A program made the position numbers and the translations under genes. Below, in pieces: positions 20,501 through 26,660 of a stretch of 64,000 bases of DNA. The DNA comes from Vibrio lentus. Lineage in GTDB: Bacteria > Pseudomonadota > Gammaproteobacteria > Enterobacterales > Vibrionaceae. How positions within the stretch are numbered: position 1 is the first letter of the stretch; each line of letters opens with the position of its first letter. The stretch spans positions 22,327 through 86,326 of the forward strand of contig NZ_MCZK01000143.1 of assembly GCF_002875945.1 (NCBI RefSeq), in the 5' to 3' direction. Below the pieces are notes generated by a model. It ran no database searches. It had not been told where the DNA came from and worked only from the letters and a program-made list of their open reading frames with translations.

Positions 20501-20741
20501 GTTGCTGAGGCGCGCTTTCGATATTATTGACAAGCTGAGTCACCACCTCTTCCAACTGTTGTTCAACAGCGGCTATTTGCGGCTCAGTGAGAGGTTGAGT
20601 TTGGTCCAAATTCTGAGGCTCAATGCTCACAACTTGCACACCTTCAACTTTGGGTTGTGATGCGGGCACTTGAAGCCAAGTACCATCGGCCAGCACCTGC
20701 CATACAACGCCACCAACTTCGATATATAAAATAGGATCCAT
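11571..20741 (-). CDS. Giant repetitive surface adhesin exported by type I secretion (LapA/BapA-like, 3056 aa)
   Basis: One open frame of 3056 residues, strongly acidic and nearly free of Cys. Residues 1-130 resemble the N-terminal retention module of LapA-type adhesins (IEVGGVVWQVLADGTW), which plugs in the TolC channel and keeps the protein on the cell. Four Ig-like repeats of about 100 residues follow (134-545, with GDGYENQFEVPS-type starts), then T1SS-143/VCBS-type repeats (to about 1600), then cadherin-like repeats (about 1624-2915). The C-terminus has one RTX-type calcium nonapeptide (GGTGSDNF, near 2940) and a hydrophobic type I secretion signal. Such proteins mediate biofilm formation and surface attachment. 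The exporter genes follow directly on the same strand. The ligand-binding domain, if any, was not recognised. Confidence 0.92.
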   Translation of the reverse strand: MDPILYIEVGGVVWQVLADGTWLQVPASQPKVEGVQVVSIEPQNLDQTQPLTEPQIAAVEQQLEEVVTQLVNNIESAPQQQNSANDQPSSSASFIAYVRSTLDETLADAGFDTRPTEYEEEDTTSNDGELDVLLPSAILTVDILDGGDGYENQFEVPSVTITGTAVDVRDGRTVVLTITDINGNTVTTTAITNDETYVVNGVDLSSLAEGDLQVGAIIADDFGNSITANDSTIKDTLATIDVDFDGFGDEFYNQFEVASGALVGTVENVEDGQVITIVITDSQGVTQEYTTTVSGGAWTLVSQDYSNFTEGELTVVASTIDIAGNPTTATDTIVKDTLASITASVDDGGDGVLNSFEIQSAKFFGTVQNVEDGQTVNIRISDSTTNVIMLTATVVNGAWSVEGVDLTSFADGSITIEADTVDVAGNPATAVNSAGVIVIDTVSPVIDIDTLDGFSILAFRSGQLTTMQGATNVAEGLPVYIEVSDGTQTLVFEGVVDSAGNWVVENIDISTLDSSAEWTIDAKVFNTVGNEAIDDMPTIILPESVVFSENIIGIFGDETQTSDIRIDFADFSFSADQTLAESLTSQGLSITIAVSGDKQSLTGTRSDGQIVFDAAISGSNVNINFYKAIDQEAGLDSIQTALVIEGLQTDADNTTELVIGHLPIVIKDSEPLIFDESYDVIEGEVTSGNVLNNDIDLDTQLTIKSVEVDGTTQTISGSAPVSFTLDEGVLTVFANGHWTFVANRNLDHTVAQNITFNYVAGDSSTDFGNGTAVIDIFDGDAGQILDGNATTTETDVADGVQTVIGQFTVLGESDNPDPDSLVFNSGTLNQLDALNLTTSEILFPLSYTLSADGKVITAQVGGETIFTLTLAGSSSGDDVLANVTLVLNKPLNHELFKDSFTLPMIIEGSDLDGTPLGEGRFEWIVKDGADPELVSVSDAAVNESNLTSGITSSTGVFSVNLGSDYEGALYFSAADQPLLFSGGVQIVYTVSPGGELLTGYVGSVSAENIAFTLSFPPTDNQVDSDVTYTFALNKGLDQSSSTDQIPFVVTARDDDNDETQLTLNVSVTDGGEPTIGSGTVELSEIPVADSTPSGVGSTASVTLAVTAGNDPLVFLGLDVTTGQAVFDSDSVAVTSNGEALTWRDNGNGTFDAVLSNGDAVFKIKLPDDFSLEANGSTNVDVVIELYQSIDHGSGSKDTELTIPASIVTIDSDGSRDTQESDIKIYDGKDPEISVIGSISVDEDGLLGDGQPSGSEVSSPSLGIIEGSDDVVSVTINTSAFDALGYSSAGKDISLQDVDSDGWYYGQDSDGNNVFRIRFNTDGTTEFDLYAPLDHANADGENNLALNFELTVNDADGDSSDPAIYVVNVKDAIPVARSGSIEMVEGDNLNGQFLTEEFAGADGATIVSFDYRGTTYTFVDADTPITIDLINVYDSNSIYGQFTLSPDGSYQLTTNPNVTTNPADPKIVDDIDYLVRDADGDEVVSNAELILDDNEGFIRYEDSETTEDNDAIIVVSVSTGDVDQSETVTAIEFSEASLQGGSLYLNGVLLQVVDGKVTLSGNQLTAIDSQFTGPNGQLTYRPALHESNTTSTVILAINAIISTDTVPKELTADIAVSVLPVADAPDWSDSVFTYQSVEDDADPIKLDITAQLVDQDTSEELSYTISGIPDGLNITLNGNAVKEGKEYTQTQIDKMEIRADENLAGRFEFEITAIATEAGNTFADPDDKTADIVNTVVVEISPDADTPHVSVKDYKGLEDEKIVLNEVIDGVLADTDGSESLSYIIEVQEGWSILGDGTALIGTNTYFVPASAIANGVAYIQPKEDISSFTEDLYINVTAVATESTVDSLIPINGQASSDTKTINIFLKGVVDEPIVVDGGNAHWDYDSDTKVISNQSVLNEDGLIRLDFVVQTSDDDVSEEINILLTNIPDGTLLVDSLGEPVSLTIAYIDDVTGPVFQVSNAQLNDLYLKPITDFSGELELTVIAISTEPDGDSGEFPMTLKVELAPIVDQEDGQTVSTQGIEDSQIGLNLEPSVNQDIDGSESLTGYVIDSLPADLTLYFDGSVIAVPASGLDLESLLDSTTPTLSELLSSGRLSVTATEDLSGTFSIPITYEVTDTSPTGAADVKDISGSISVTVDARVESDTRLESSGQLYISEDGSPVNVSDAVTFVDADMDGSEYLDYILIDVPDGYSLIIDHPNGAAQDVSGNWIISANGLTSDSIQELAQEILSGMTISSPSDTPVLDIVVRARVIDGEDSKYIDTSFQIQITGHDGGGGTCDPVGPPSPIQPGGDIKTNEGEDIDLTGLLNTDVASDSDNTISFYIPADSLPEGVEISGDGVIAEYDAAGEVVGYSITADGLSKLTLTGLDEDFAGCIDFTIETIETSPCNGETVTTAQTISIQVLPVVDDITVATDSTTIQEDIATDLNLELVLGDSVEDGQLITGEGNSATGKETVNSLTITVSNGVTLSESPADTGLLVDNGNGTWTVTDPSRLSDVLVTPPEHYSGEITLTVTANITDEADCVTETDTQDKTTVVTITVEPVADAANLVTEDIVGDEDNYISLSSLSAELIDQDGSENMSLALKGVPEGAVVAIKVGDSYELVPNNGVDGGTFDGNPTYEWQLDPSQLANLVILPPRDFSGDMNLVLEAITQEIGTTEIRYTESEFTVGVNPIGDKVEFFDLPEQLTGSEDDGIVIPLDANSFETNSDEFLSITVTVNSTSDPSGLVGLDRIRIGSETSSFTSVGGIIQATILVKASSVDELEFFAGDAFGNLDITITGRTVDQNTVLGELVVDTGDPSSQDMTLIITPEPDAPLLSVEYYSIVAEASGTIPLGLDLSLVNPADSEVGFITIYDIPAGLTFSHGSMVSGQYVVDLADVPNLAITGGYNSGDQFDLTIEPSAEIGNNQAVGLPQTLSVEFVAEGDSTITATDDNDLLIGGTGSDNFVFASSGLGSAEAPSYDVIQDFDTTKDTDIIDLKGILDTVASTLNPDNFLDLNESDEGVTISIKPNGDEDVQQNILLADVTFDDLYQGDSSGITEAQILQKMIDDNNLTL
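12000..15872 (-). repeat. Cadherin-like repeats of the adhesin (protein-level repeat)
   Basis: From about residue 1624 to 2915 the protein is built of units of 110-130 residues. Each has a VEPVADA or PVVD-type linker, an EDxxIxL opening, a DxDGSE segment, a P-D/E-G-x-x-(V/L) turn and an A-x-(T/S)-x-E ending. They look like cadherin-type folds that usually need calcium at the linkers. Boundaries are approximate. Confidence 0.65.
19107..20342 (-). repeat. Four Ig-like repeats of the adhesin (protein-level repeat)
   Basis: Residues about 134-545 contain four related units of about 100 residues. Each shows a G-D/G-rich opening followed by an FEV or FEI segment, then V-E/R-DGQ-V and a VDLSS- or VDLTSF-like turn before a DxxGN element. 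The repeats are divergent at the DNA level, so slippage between them is unlikely. Boundaries are approximate. Confidence 0.7.
20412..20423 (-). other. Possible LapG-type cleavage site in the adhesin
   Basis: These codons specify ADAG, residues 107-110, within LADAGFDTRP. In LapA and related ice-binding and biofilm adhesins the periplasmic protease LapG cuts a TAAG-type di-alanine motif at almost the same distance from the N-terminus. Position and context match, but the second Ala is Asp here, so cleavage is uncertain. Confidence 0.4.
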
Positions 20742-20995
20742 CCTAAACCTCTTCCTTACAAAAACGCTGACATTGAGAACATCAATTTACTCAATAAAAG
20801 GGGATAAAAATCAGCGAACATTCCCTAAACAATACTAGCAAAAAACAAATTATTAACAGTTAATTAATTAACACTCATACGCCGTAATGTAAACCGATAT
20901 CCTGTGACTTACATTCCGTTATATGTAATGTCACAAAATACATCTTGTAAATGTGTCATAATCTTGAAATTCAAGCGTTATTTTCAAGGAATCTC
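20742..20995. promoter_or_regulatory. Divergent promoter region between the adhesin operon and the M3 peptidase gene
   Basis: An AT-rich region that must hold both promoters. It contains a perfect 14-bp palindrome, GTTAATTAATTAAC, at 20859-20872. It also contains a longer inverted repeat at 20903-20935: TGTGACTTACAT facing ATGTAATGTCACA with one extra base. Either could be an operator for a regulator of the adhesin. I cannot assign a regulator. Confidence 0.5.
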
Positions 20996-22843
20996 ATGAC
21001 TGCTACGAACTATCTCAACGAATTAAATCAAAAGTATCTTGCGACTCATAAAGCAAAAGAAGACTTCTTTTGGGATACTTACATGGGGATAAGTGACGAC
21101 CATAATGGGTCAACACAAGCGCAAACTCAGTGGACCGAATTTCTTAGCGCAGCTGAACAGATAACCACTATCGAAAAGCACATTTCTGCCATTGACGAAA
21201 TTCAAGATACGGAAGAAAAAGAGAGCACATTAACTGGACTGAATGGCTGGTTATCGACCTTTAAATCTCACGCGATTGAATCTCAACAATCTCAGAAACT
21301 GAAAGCAGACCTCATCAAATTCGAAGCGGAACTGTTTGAAAAAAAACAAAATCACGTAATGACTTACGTCAATGAGGCGGGTGAAGAAACAGAAGGCTCG
21401 TTGCCCGTTCTAGGTTCAACAGTTAGAACTAATAGTACTGAAAAGGTAAGGCTTTCTGCACACCAAACATTGCTCGATTTAGAACAGTGGCTGCTGGTCA
21501 ATGGTTTCATTGAGCTAATCAAAAAGCGTAACCAATTTGCTCAGTCACTTGGTTTTAAAACCTTTTTTGATTACTCAGTCGTTAAAACCGAGCAGATGAC
21601 AACAGAGCAGCTGTTTACGATCCTGGACGACTTCGACGCACGTACGCGTGATAGCCATCAACAAAGTCTAACGAACTTAGCTAAGCAGAAAGGTAAAAGT
21701 GCACTGCAAGCTCATAACTTTACCTACTCTTTTGCTGGTGACGTTATGAATGACTTAGACCCTTATGTTCCCTTCTCAAAATCACTGAGACGCTGGATAG
21801 AATCTTTTGGTCGCCTGAACATCGAATACTCTCAAGCGACATTGAAATTGGATTTACTTGATCGTAAAGGAAAGTATCCTAATGGCTTCTGTCATGGACC
21901 GATCCCTTCTTTCTACGACCAAGGCGCTTGGGTTGCAGCTCAAGTTAATTTCACGAGCAACGCTAAGCCCGATCAAATAGGCAGTGGTTATGATGGGATT
22001 AACACCTTGTTTCACGAAGGTGGACACGCGGCGCATTTTGCTAATGTAAAAATGAACGCGCCTTGTTTCTCTCAAGAGTTTGCCCCCACCTCGATGGCTT
22101 ACGCTGAAACTCAATCTATGTTCTGTGACAGCTTGTTGAACGACGCCGATTGGTTAAAACAGTACGCGCTCAATTCAGAAGGCCAACCTGTGCCAGACGA
22201 GTTGATTAAAGCGATTATTGATAACAAACAACCGTTTAGATCCTATCAAGAGCGCAGTATTCTTGTGGTTCCTTACTTTGAGCGAGCACTTTACGAGCTA
22301 GCAGATGAGGATCTAACACCTGAAAAGATCACGGCACTTGCACGTAGCAGTGAAAAGACAATTCTTGGATTGGCTTGCAGTCCTCGCCCACTGATGGCGA
22401 TCCCACATCTATTGTCAGATGAAGCATCTTGTTCATATCAAGGCTATCTATTGGCTCACATGGCGGTGTATCAAACTCGTGCTTATTTCACCGACAAGTT
22501 TGGGTACTTAACGGATAACCCAGAGATCGGGCCTTTGTTAGCGAAACACTATTGGCATAAAGGCAATAGCGTGAACCATAACGGAACAATAGAAAGCCTG
22601 ACCGGGGAAGGCTTCAATGCCAAATACCTTGCAGATGAATGTAATTTATCACCAGAACAAGCTTGGGCGATTGAAGAGAGAAAAATCAAACAACTGGCTT
22701 CTCGAGAACGTACAAAAGTCGCTGATTTGAATGCCAAGATATCAATCGTCGATGGTGCAACTGAATTAGCGAATAATGAAAAGTCGAATGACCAAATGTG
22801 TGACGATTTTGAAGGCTTTATTGTGGAACAGTATGGACGATAA
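20996..22843 (+). CDS. M3 family zinc metallopeptidase (oligoendopeptidase-like)
   Basis: A 615-residue cytoplasmic metallopeptidase. The zinc motif HEGGH lies at residues 340-344 within NTLFHEGGHAAHF, followed about 27 residues later by the third-ligand region (TSMAYAETQSMFCDS), the usual arrangement in M3 peptidases. Long helical N-terminal and C-terminal parts fit the prolate, channel-shaped fold that restricts the family to short peptides. I chose ATG 20996, which has AAGGA at the right spacing; the frame is open 15 codons further upstream but with no ribosome-binding site. It stands alone and ends at a bidirectional terminator. Confidence 0.9.
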   Translation: MTATNYLNELNQKYLATHKAKEDFFWDTYMGISDDHNGSTQAQTQWTEFLSAAEQITTIEKHISAIDEIQDTEEKESTLTGLNGWLSTFKSHAIESQQSQKLKADLIKFEAELFEKKQNHVMTYVNEAGEETEGSLPVLGSTVRTNSTEKVRLSAHQTLLDLEQWLLVNGFIELIKKRNQFAQSLGFKTFFDYSVVKTEQMTTEQLFTILDDFDARTRDSHQQSLTNLAKQKGKSALQAHNFTYSFAGDVMNDLDPYVPFSKSLRRWIESFGRLNIEYSQATLKLDLLDRKGKYPNGFCHGPIPSFYDQGAWVAAQVNFTSNAKPDQIGSGYDGINTLFHEGGHAAHFANVKMNAPCFSQEFAPTSMAYAETQSMFCDSLLNDADWLKQYALNSEGQPVPDELIKAIIDNKQPFRSYQERSILVVPYFERALYELADEDLTPEKITALARSSEKTILGLACSPRPLMAIPHLLSDEASCSYQGYLLAHMAVYQTRAYFTDKFGYLTDNPEIGPLLAKHYWHKGNSVNHNGTIESLTGEGFNAKYLADECNLSPEQAWAIEERKIKQLASRERTKVADLNAKISIVDGATELANNEKSNDQMCDDFEGFIVEQYGR

Positions 22844-22896
22844 ATATTGCTTTAATGGAAGCTGAAAAAGTTAGCTCTAATTAAACGCATTAACGC

Positions 22897-22925
22897 AAAA
22901 AAGGACGATAATATCGTCCTTTTTA
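22897..22925. terminator. Bidirectional terminator
   Basis: AAAAAGGACGAT and ATCGTCCTTTTT form a 12-bp stem with a three-base loop. A-run and T-run flank it, so it can end the M3 peptidase transcript on the plus strand and the small minus-strand gene that stops at 22950. Confidence 0.9.
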
Positions 22926-22949
22926 TTATTCAACTTTCAAGTACTCACT

Positions 22950-23261
22950 CTATACGGCAACGCAAGCTGACCGAATTTCGGTATCAAACTCAATATCAAC
23001 CGACTCAATGCTTCTCAAAGACTTTCTATGGATGCCGTACACCTGCCCCGTCAAAACAATATAAAACTTCTCAGTTTTAAGTAGCTCCCACGCTTCATCT
23101 AAAGATTCAACATAGACCTTGTTTTGCGAGTCTTGCGGGCGAGTACCAGCAACTCTTCCATGCTTACGTGCTAATTCAAACAGTCCATTACGATTAGGTT
23201 TACACATAAACAGAGTGTCATTGCCATAAATGACACCCTTGCCAGTCATGCTCTTAACCAT
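22950..23261 (-). CDS. Small protein of unknown function (103 aa)
   Basis: The start is ATG 23261, preceded by TGGAGA at good spacing; an upstream extension of the frame has no such site. The product begins MVKSMTGKGVIYGNDTLF and is basic in the first half and acidic at the end, with two short hydrophobic strands (FYIVLTGQVYGI). It has no signal peptide or membrane helix. I do not recognise a named family; the pattern of alternating strands suggests a small compact cytoplasmic domain. It lies downstream of the porin gene on the same strand, separated by 200 bases that hold two hairpins. Confidence 0.65.
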   Translation of the reverse strand: MVKSMTGKGVIYGNDTLFMCKPNRNGLFELARKHGRVAGTRPQDSQNKVYVESLDEAWELLKTEKFYIVLTGQVYGIHRKSLRSIESVDIEFDTEIRSACVAV

Positions 23262-23283
23262 TGTATTTCTCCAAATAATAGTT

Positions 23284-23384
23284 CCACTCATTAACGCTGA
23301 GTGGCATACCACATGTCGAACAGTGGATGCTTAAGCCGCACAGAGAAGAGAATATGGTGTAAAGACCGGGCAGCATTACACCAT
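23284..23384 (-). other. Two perfect hairpins between the porin and the small 103-aa gene
   Basis: CCACTCA (23284-23290) pairs with TGAGTGG (23298-23304), and ATGGTGTAA (23354-23362) pairs with TTACACCAT (23376-23384). Neither is followed by a run of T on the minus strand. They could be part of a processed intergenic RNA or the leader of the small gene, whose start lies 23 bases after the first hairpin. Confidence 0.4.
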
Positions 23385-23462
23385 AGCGTTCAATTTCGAG
23401 TATTTGAGTTCTACGGGCATAGACTCTTCAACAGATCTAAGCTCATAGAATTGCTTATGTTC

Positions 23463-24494
23463 TTAGAAGTAGTAGTAAGCAGCAGCGAATACGTGTGTTT
23501 CTTCGTCGTATTGCGTGTTACCAGTTGAGCGTGCGCCTTCAATGTCTTGCTTGATATCGATACCCATATCTGCGTTATCGGCAATACGGTACATCGCTGC
23601 GATGTTGATGTACGAAGAATCTACATCTGATAGGTTGTCTTCTTCGTTAGTATTGAAAGCGTAACCAGCTGCGATAGTCAGATCATCAGACAGTGTGTAA
23701 CCGCCAGAGAAGTAGAAACCAGTATTCTTCATTTCATCGTTCTGATCGATCCAAGAGTTAAGGCCTAACTTCATTGAGCCCAACTTCATGTTGCCAGTTA
23801 CTGTGTATACTTCGTAATCTTTCTCATCGTCACGAGCTTCGTAACCTGCGTATACGCTAAATACTTCTTGCTCGATACCGATGTAACCGTTCACGCCTTT
23901 GTCTGCGTCGTTATGATCGTCATCAGTCTCAAAGTAAGAGATCGCGTAAGCGATACCGTTAGTTGTACCTTGGAATTTAACTACGTTAAACGCATCTGAT
24001 GCATCACCAGCAGAAGCACCGAACTCGTAAGTAGTGTCGCCAGCGCCATCGACTTTATCTAAAGCCGTGTCGTTTTCCCAACCAAATGAAGCGATACCGT
24101 AGCCAGTGTCAAAACCAATCCAAGCTTTGTCTACGTGAGTTGCTGGACCGGTATCAATACCGTTAACCCAAGCAGAAGTTGCAGCGTCAGCATCCGCTAC
24201 GTTGTTGTCTGTCGTGTACTGAAGCATTAAGTCTGTTTCTACGTAAGCCACTACGCGGTTGTTGCGGTAGTTAAGAGCCAATGTTAGACCTGTAGCCCAG
24301 TCATCGTAAAAAGCTTTAGAGCCCGTATCGTAGTAACCACCAACACCGAAAGAACCAGACACTGAGAACTGATCTTTGTGCATTGGGTTAAAAGCAAACA
24401 TCTCTTCATTCTGGCTGTTTTGACTGCTTGTGTTTACAGCAAACGCTGAAGTTGAAATGCTTGCAATCGCAAGTGCTACTAATGTCTTTTTCAT
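23463..24494 (-). CDS. Outer-membrane porin (general porin-like)
   Basis: A 343-residue beta-barrel. I start at ATG 24494 (MKKTLVALAIASISTSAFA), which gives a clean signal peptide cut after AFA; an upstream GTG is in frame but would lengthen the signal unnaturally. The mature protein has many alternating amphipathic strands, numerous Asp/Asn-Gly turns and ends in the outer-membrane signature YYYF with terminal Phe. The acidic loops (DDDHNDADKG) are typical of marine porins. It probably forms a trimeric diffusion pore; the specificity is not readable. Its promoter must lie in the AT-rich 24495-24652. Confidence 0.85.
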   Translation of the reverse strand: MKKTLVALAIASISTSAFAVNTSSQNSQNEEMFAFNPMHKDQFSVSGSFGVGGYYDTGSKAFYDDWATGLTLALNYRNNRVVAYVETDLMLQYTTDNNVADADAATSAWVNGIDTGPATHVDKAWIGFDTGYGIASFGWENDTALDKVDGAGDTTYEFGASAGDASDAFNVVKFQGTTNGIAYAISYFETDDDHNDADKGVNGYIGIEQEVFSVYAGYEARDDEKDYEVYTVTGNMKLGSMKLGLNSWIDQNDEMKNTGFYFSGGYTLSDDLTIAAGYAFNTNEEDNLSDVDSSYINIAAMYRIADNADMGIDIKQDIEGARSTGNTQYDEETHVFAAAYYYF

Positions 24495-24652
24495 GATAAC
24501 CACTACCTATATATATTGATTCGGCCTTGTTAGTCCGGCCTTTTGGAGTGGCGCTATTGTTCAAAAAATTACGTTATTGATATACCGTAAAATTACTGAA
24601 AATTTTATAGCCTCGGTGAATTAAATTACATAATGATATGTTGATATGGCTT

Positions 24653-25621
24653 TTATATTGAGAATCGCAAGCCGAGCGTAAATCCGATGTCGGTACTGTT
24701 ATCCATATTACGAATGTTTTCGATCATCAAGGCTTCAATGGCGAGTTGGTTAATGCGGTATCGATAACCCACTACGACTTCGTTAGAAGGTTCCGAGAAA
24801 TCGGGTTCATCTGTTGCCCACCCTTGATAATTTAAAGACTCAAGTAACAAGCTGTGCCGAGCATTAAACCTATACTCATACCCTATCGCCCAACTTGCGC
24901 TTACGTTTTCAAAACTTAAGTCTTCTAAACCAACTAAGTAGTCATCACCGTTACGGTGAACCAAGCCTACCGTCGAAAAAAAGTTATGCCTTGATGTGAT
25001 ATAGCTATAGTTGAGTTGAACACCTTGCTCGAAGCTCGTTCTGGCAAATTCCCCACTTCTAACATTGTTGTAAAACAAAGAGCCACCAGCAGAGAGCGAC
25101 ATCGGTCCTCTAGAATACAACAGCAGCTCATTGTAAAAAGTCAGCGCATTGGTTAAGTCATCACCCTCAAAATCGGATACATGAACCCCGGCATTATTAA
25201 AATCCATGGTGAACTGATCTTCAGCCACTTCATCGCGGCCATTCTGTCCAATACCAAACAGATCGTGAAAACCCATCACAAAGCTGTCTAAGCCGTTATC
25301 CTTTGCAGTGACCACTCGATAATCCAACTCCGTTTTCCAAACAGGAGAGGCTTGCCATTGAATTGCGATATTCGACTGATTTTGGTAGTAGTCGAGGGCG
25401 TACGCGTCCGTATGAGCCCATATACTGGCTTGGGTGTATGAAGATTTGAATTCAACGCTTCCCGCTCTATTAGGCTGAGCAGAACGAAGCTGTGTTGAAA
25501 GCACATTGGAATGAATCGGGGATTGAGCATAGACGAACATGGGAGACGCTATTGCAGTACGGAAAGTTAGCATCAATACTAATAAAGACAGTAATACTCT
25601 TAAAACAATCACGGTTTTCAC
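24653..25621 (-). CDS. DUF3187 family outer-membrane protein
   Basis: A 322-residue protein with a signal peptide (cleavage after AIA, about residue 25) and a beta-barrel-like mature part of alternating strands. The opening SPMFVYAQSPIHSNVLSTQLRS and the middle GMGF-like block (SFVMGFHDLFGIGQNGRDEV) are the hallmarks of DUF3187. The last residues (GFTLGLRFSI) resemble an outer-membrane C-terminal strand, although the final residue is Ile rather than Phe. The function of the family is not known. It runs toward the porin gene with 158 bases between them and is divergent from the LuxR-type regulator at 25835. Confidence 0.8.
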   Translation of the reverse strand: MKTVIVLRVLLSLLVLMLTFRTAIASPMFVYAQSPIHSNVLSTQLRSAQPNRAGSVEFKSSYTQASIWAHTDAYALDYYQNQSNIAIQWQASPVWKTELDYRVVTAKDNGLDSFVMGFHDLFGIGQNGRDEVAEDQFTMDFNNAGVHVSDFEGDDLTNALTFYNELLLYSRGPMSLSAGGSLFYNNVRSGEFARTSFEQGVQLNYSYITSRHNFFSTVGLVHRNGDDYLVGLEDLSFENVSASWAIGYEYRFNARHSLLLESLNYQGWATDEPDFSEPSNEVVVGYRYRINQLAIEALMIENIRNMDNSTDIGFTLGLRFSI

Positions 25622-25834
25622 TCGGCAATATCAAACGCCTCGATTCTCTTAAAAACACTGTTCAATTGATGCAGTAAAACTACGGCTTTTCTCTATCAGG
25701 TATATAACAAAGCGTTATAAAAACGGAAGATTTAGAATCCCTTGTTTATCTGTTCTTGTTACCTTGCACTATCCAGCATGAGAGAATATCTTCTTCCGGT
25801 GAATGAATGAGCCACTAATTGATAAGGGAAAAAT

Positions 25835-26629
25835 GTGACAGATTCGAGTCAGAGCTTTGAACAATTATTAATGAAGCAATCTGCAACTTTGATCAATAGC
25901 GATCCAAGGGACTTTAATGCCACTTGGTCAGAGGCAAGCTTTGATGTTTTAGATTGGTTCGATATTGATAGGCTCACACTCTACCCAAATTCTATGGTGC
26001 TGTTGGAAGATGGGAAAACATGTTCCGTATCCAAGTCGCACATTCCATCGATCAACAAGAGAGACTTCGTTGGTTGTAATCACTTAGAATATTTAAAGCT
26101 TCTCAAAACCAACGAAACTTACTTGGAGTTTTCAGAAGCGGAGCTCGCTGTCAGTCAAAATGATGTGTTAAGTGAGTTGTACGATCAAGGTGGAAAGTGG
26201 CACTGCGTCATTCCTCTTCAGTTATTTAACCAGCGCTGGGGCGCATTATCCTTTACGAATTTTCACGACAATAACAAAACATTAGGGTTAGAAGACATTA
26301 AGCGATTGAAGCTGGTGTGCGAGATCTGGCTTTGCTACTGGCAGCACTCGACCTTAGCAAGAACGCTAAACCAGAGTGAAAACTTGTGGGAAGATGATAG
26401 CGACAAATTATTGCTGTTGACTCAAAAACAGACCAAGGTACTGTCTCTTATTGCTCAAGGGTTTAGTGCCAAAGAGTGCGCTGATAAATTGCACTTGAGC
26501 CCCCGAACCATTGAATCGCATAAATACAGAATGCTTGGTTTAATGGAGCTCAATAACCACAACGAATTAGTACAGTTTGCCTTGCGTAACGGCCTCGGTA
26601 TCTCGGAAAATCAACACACCACACGATAG
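25835..26629 (+). CDS. LuxR-family transcriptional regulator with N-terminal GAF-like sensor
   Basis: A 264-residue regulator. Residues 1-185 look like a GAF/sensor domain (strands around WHCVIPLQLFNQRWGALSF); residues about 198-255 form a LuxR-type helix-turn-helix (LTQKQTKVLSLIAQGFSAKECADKL, shown in parts: QTKVLSLIAQG, then LSPRTIESHKYRM). There is no receiver domain, so it is not a phosphorelay regulator, and the sensor lacks the usual autoinducer-binding motifs. The start is GTG 25835 with AAGGG upstream; the ATG two bases earlier is followed at once by a stop. It is divergent from the DUF3187 gene, which it might control. Confidence 0.85.
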   Translation: MTDSSQSFEQLLMKQSATLINSDPRDFNATWSEASFDVLDWFDIDRLTLYPNSMVLLEDGKTCSVSKSHIPSINKRDFVGCNHLEYLKLLKTNETYLEFSEAELAVSQNDVLSELYDQGGKWHCVIPLQLFNQRWGALSFTNFHDNNKTLGLEDIKRLKLVCEIWLCYWQHSTLARTLNQSENLWEDDSDKLLLLTQKQTKVLSLIAQGFSAKECADKLHLSPRTIESHKYRMLGLMELNNHNELVQFALRNGLGISENQHTTR

Positions 26630-26660
26630 CCTTTTATAGCTTAATTCTTTTGTACAACCG

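Noticed and set aside
23301..23528. 75-residue plus-strand frame across the porin end
   Set aside because: Overlaps the porin coding end and two hairpins; no start signal.
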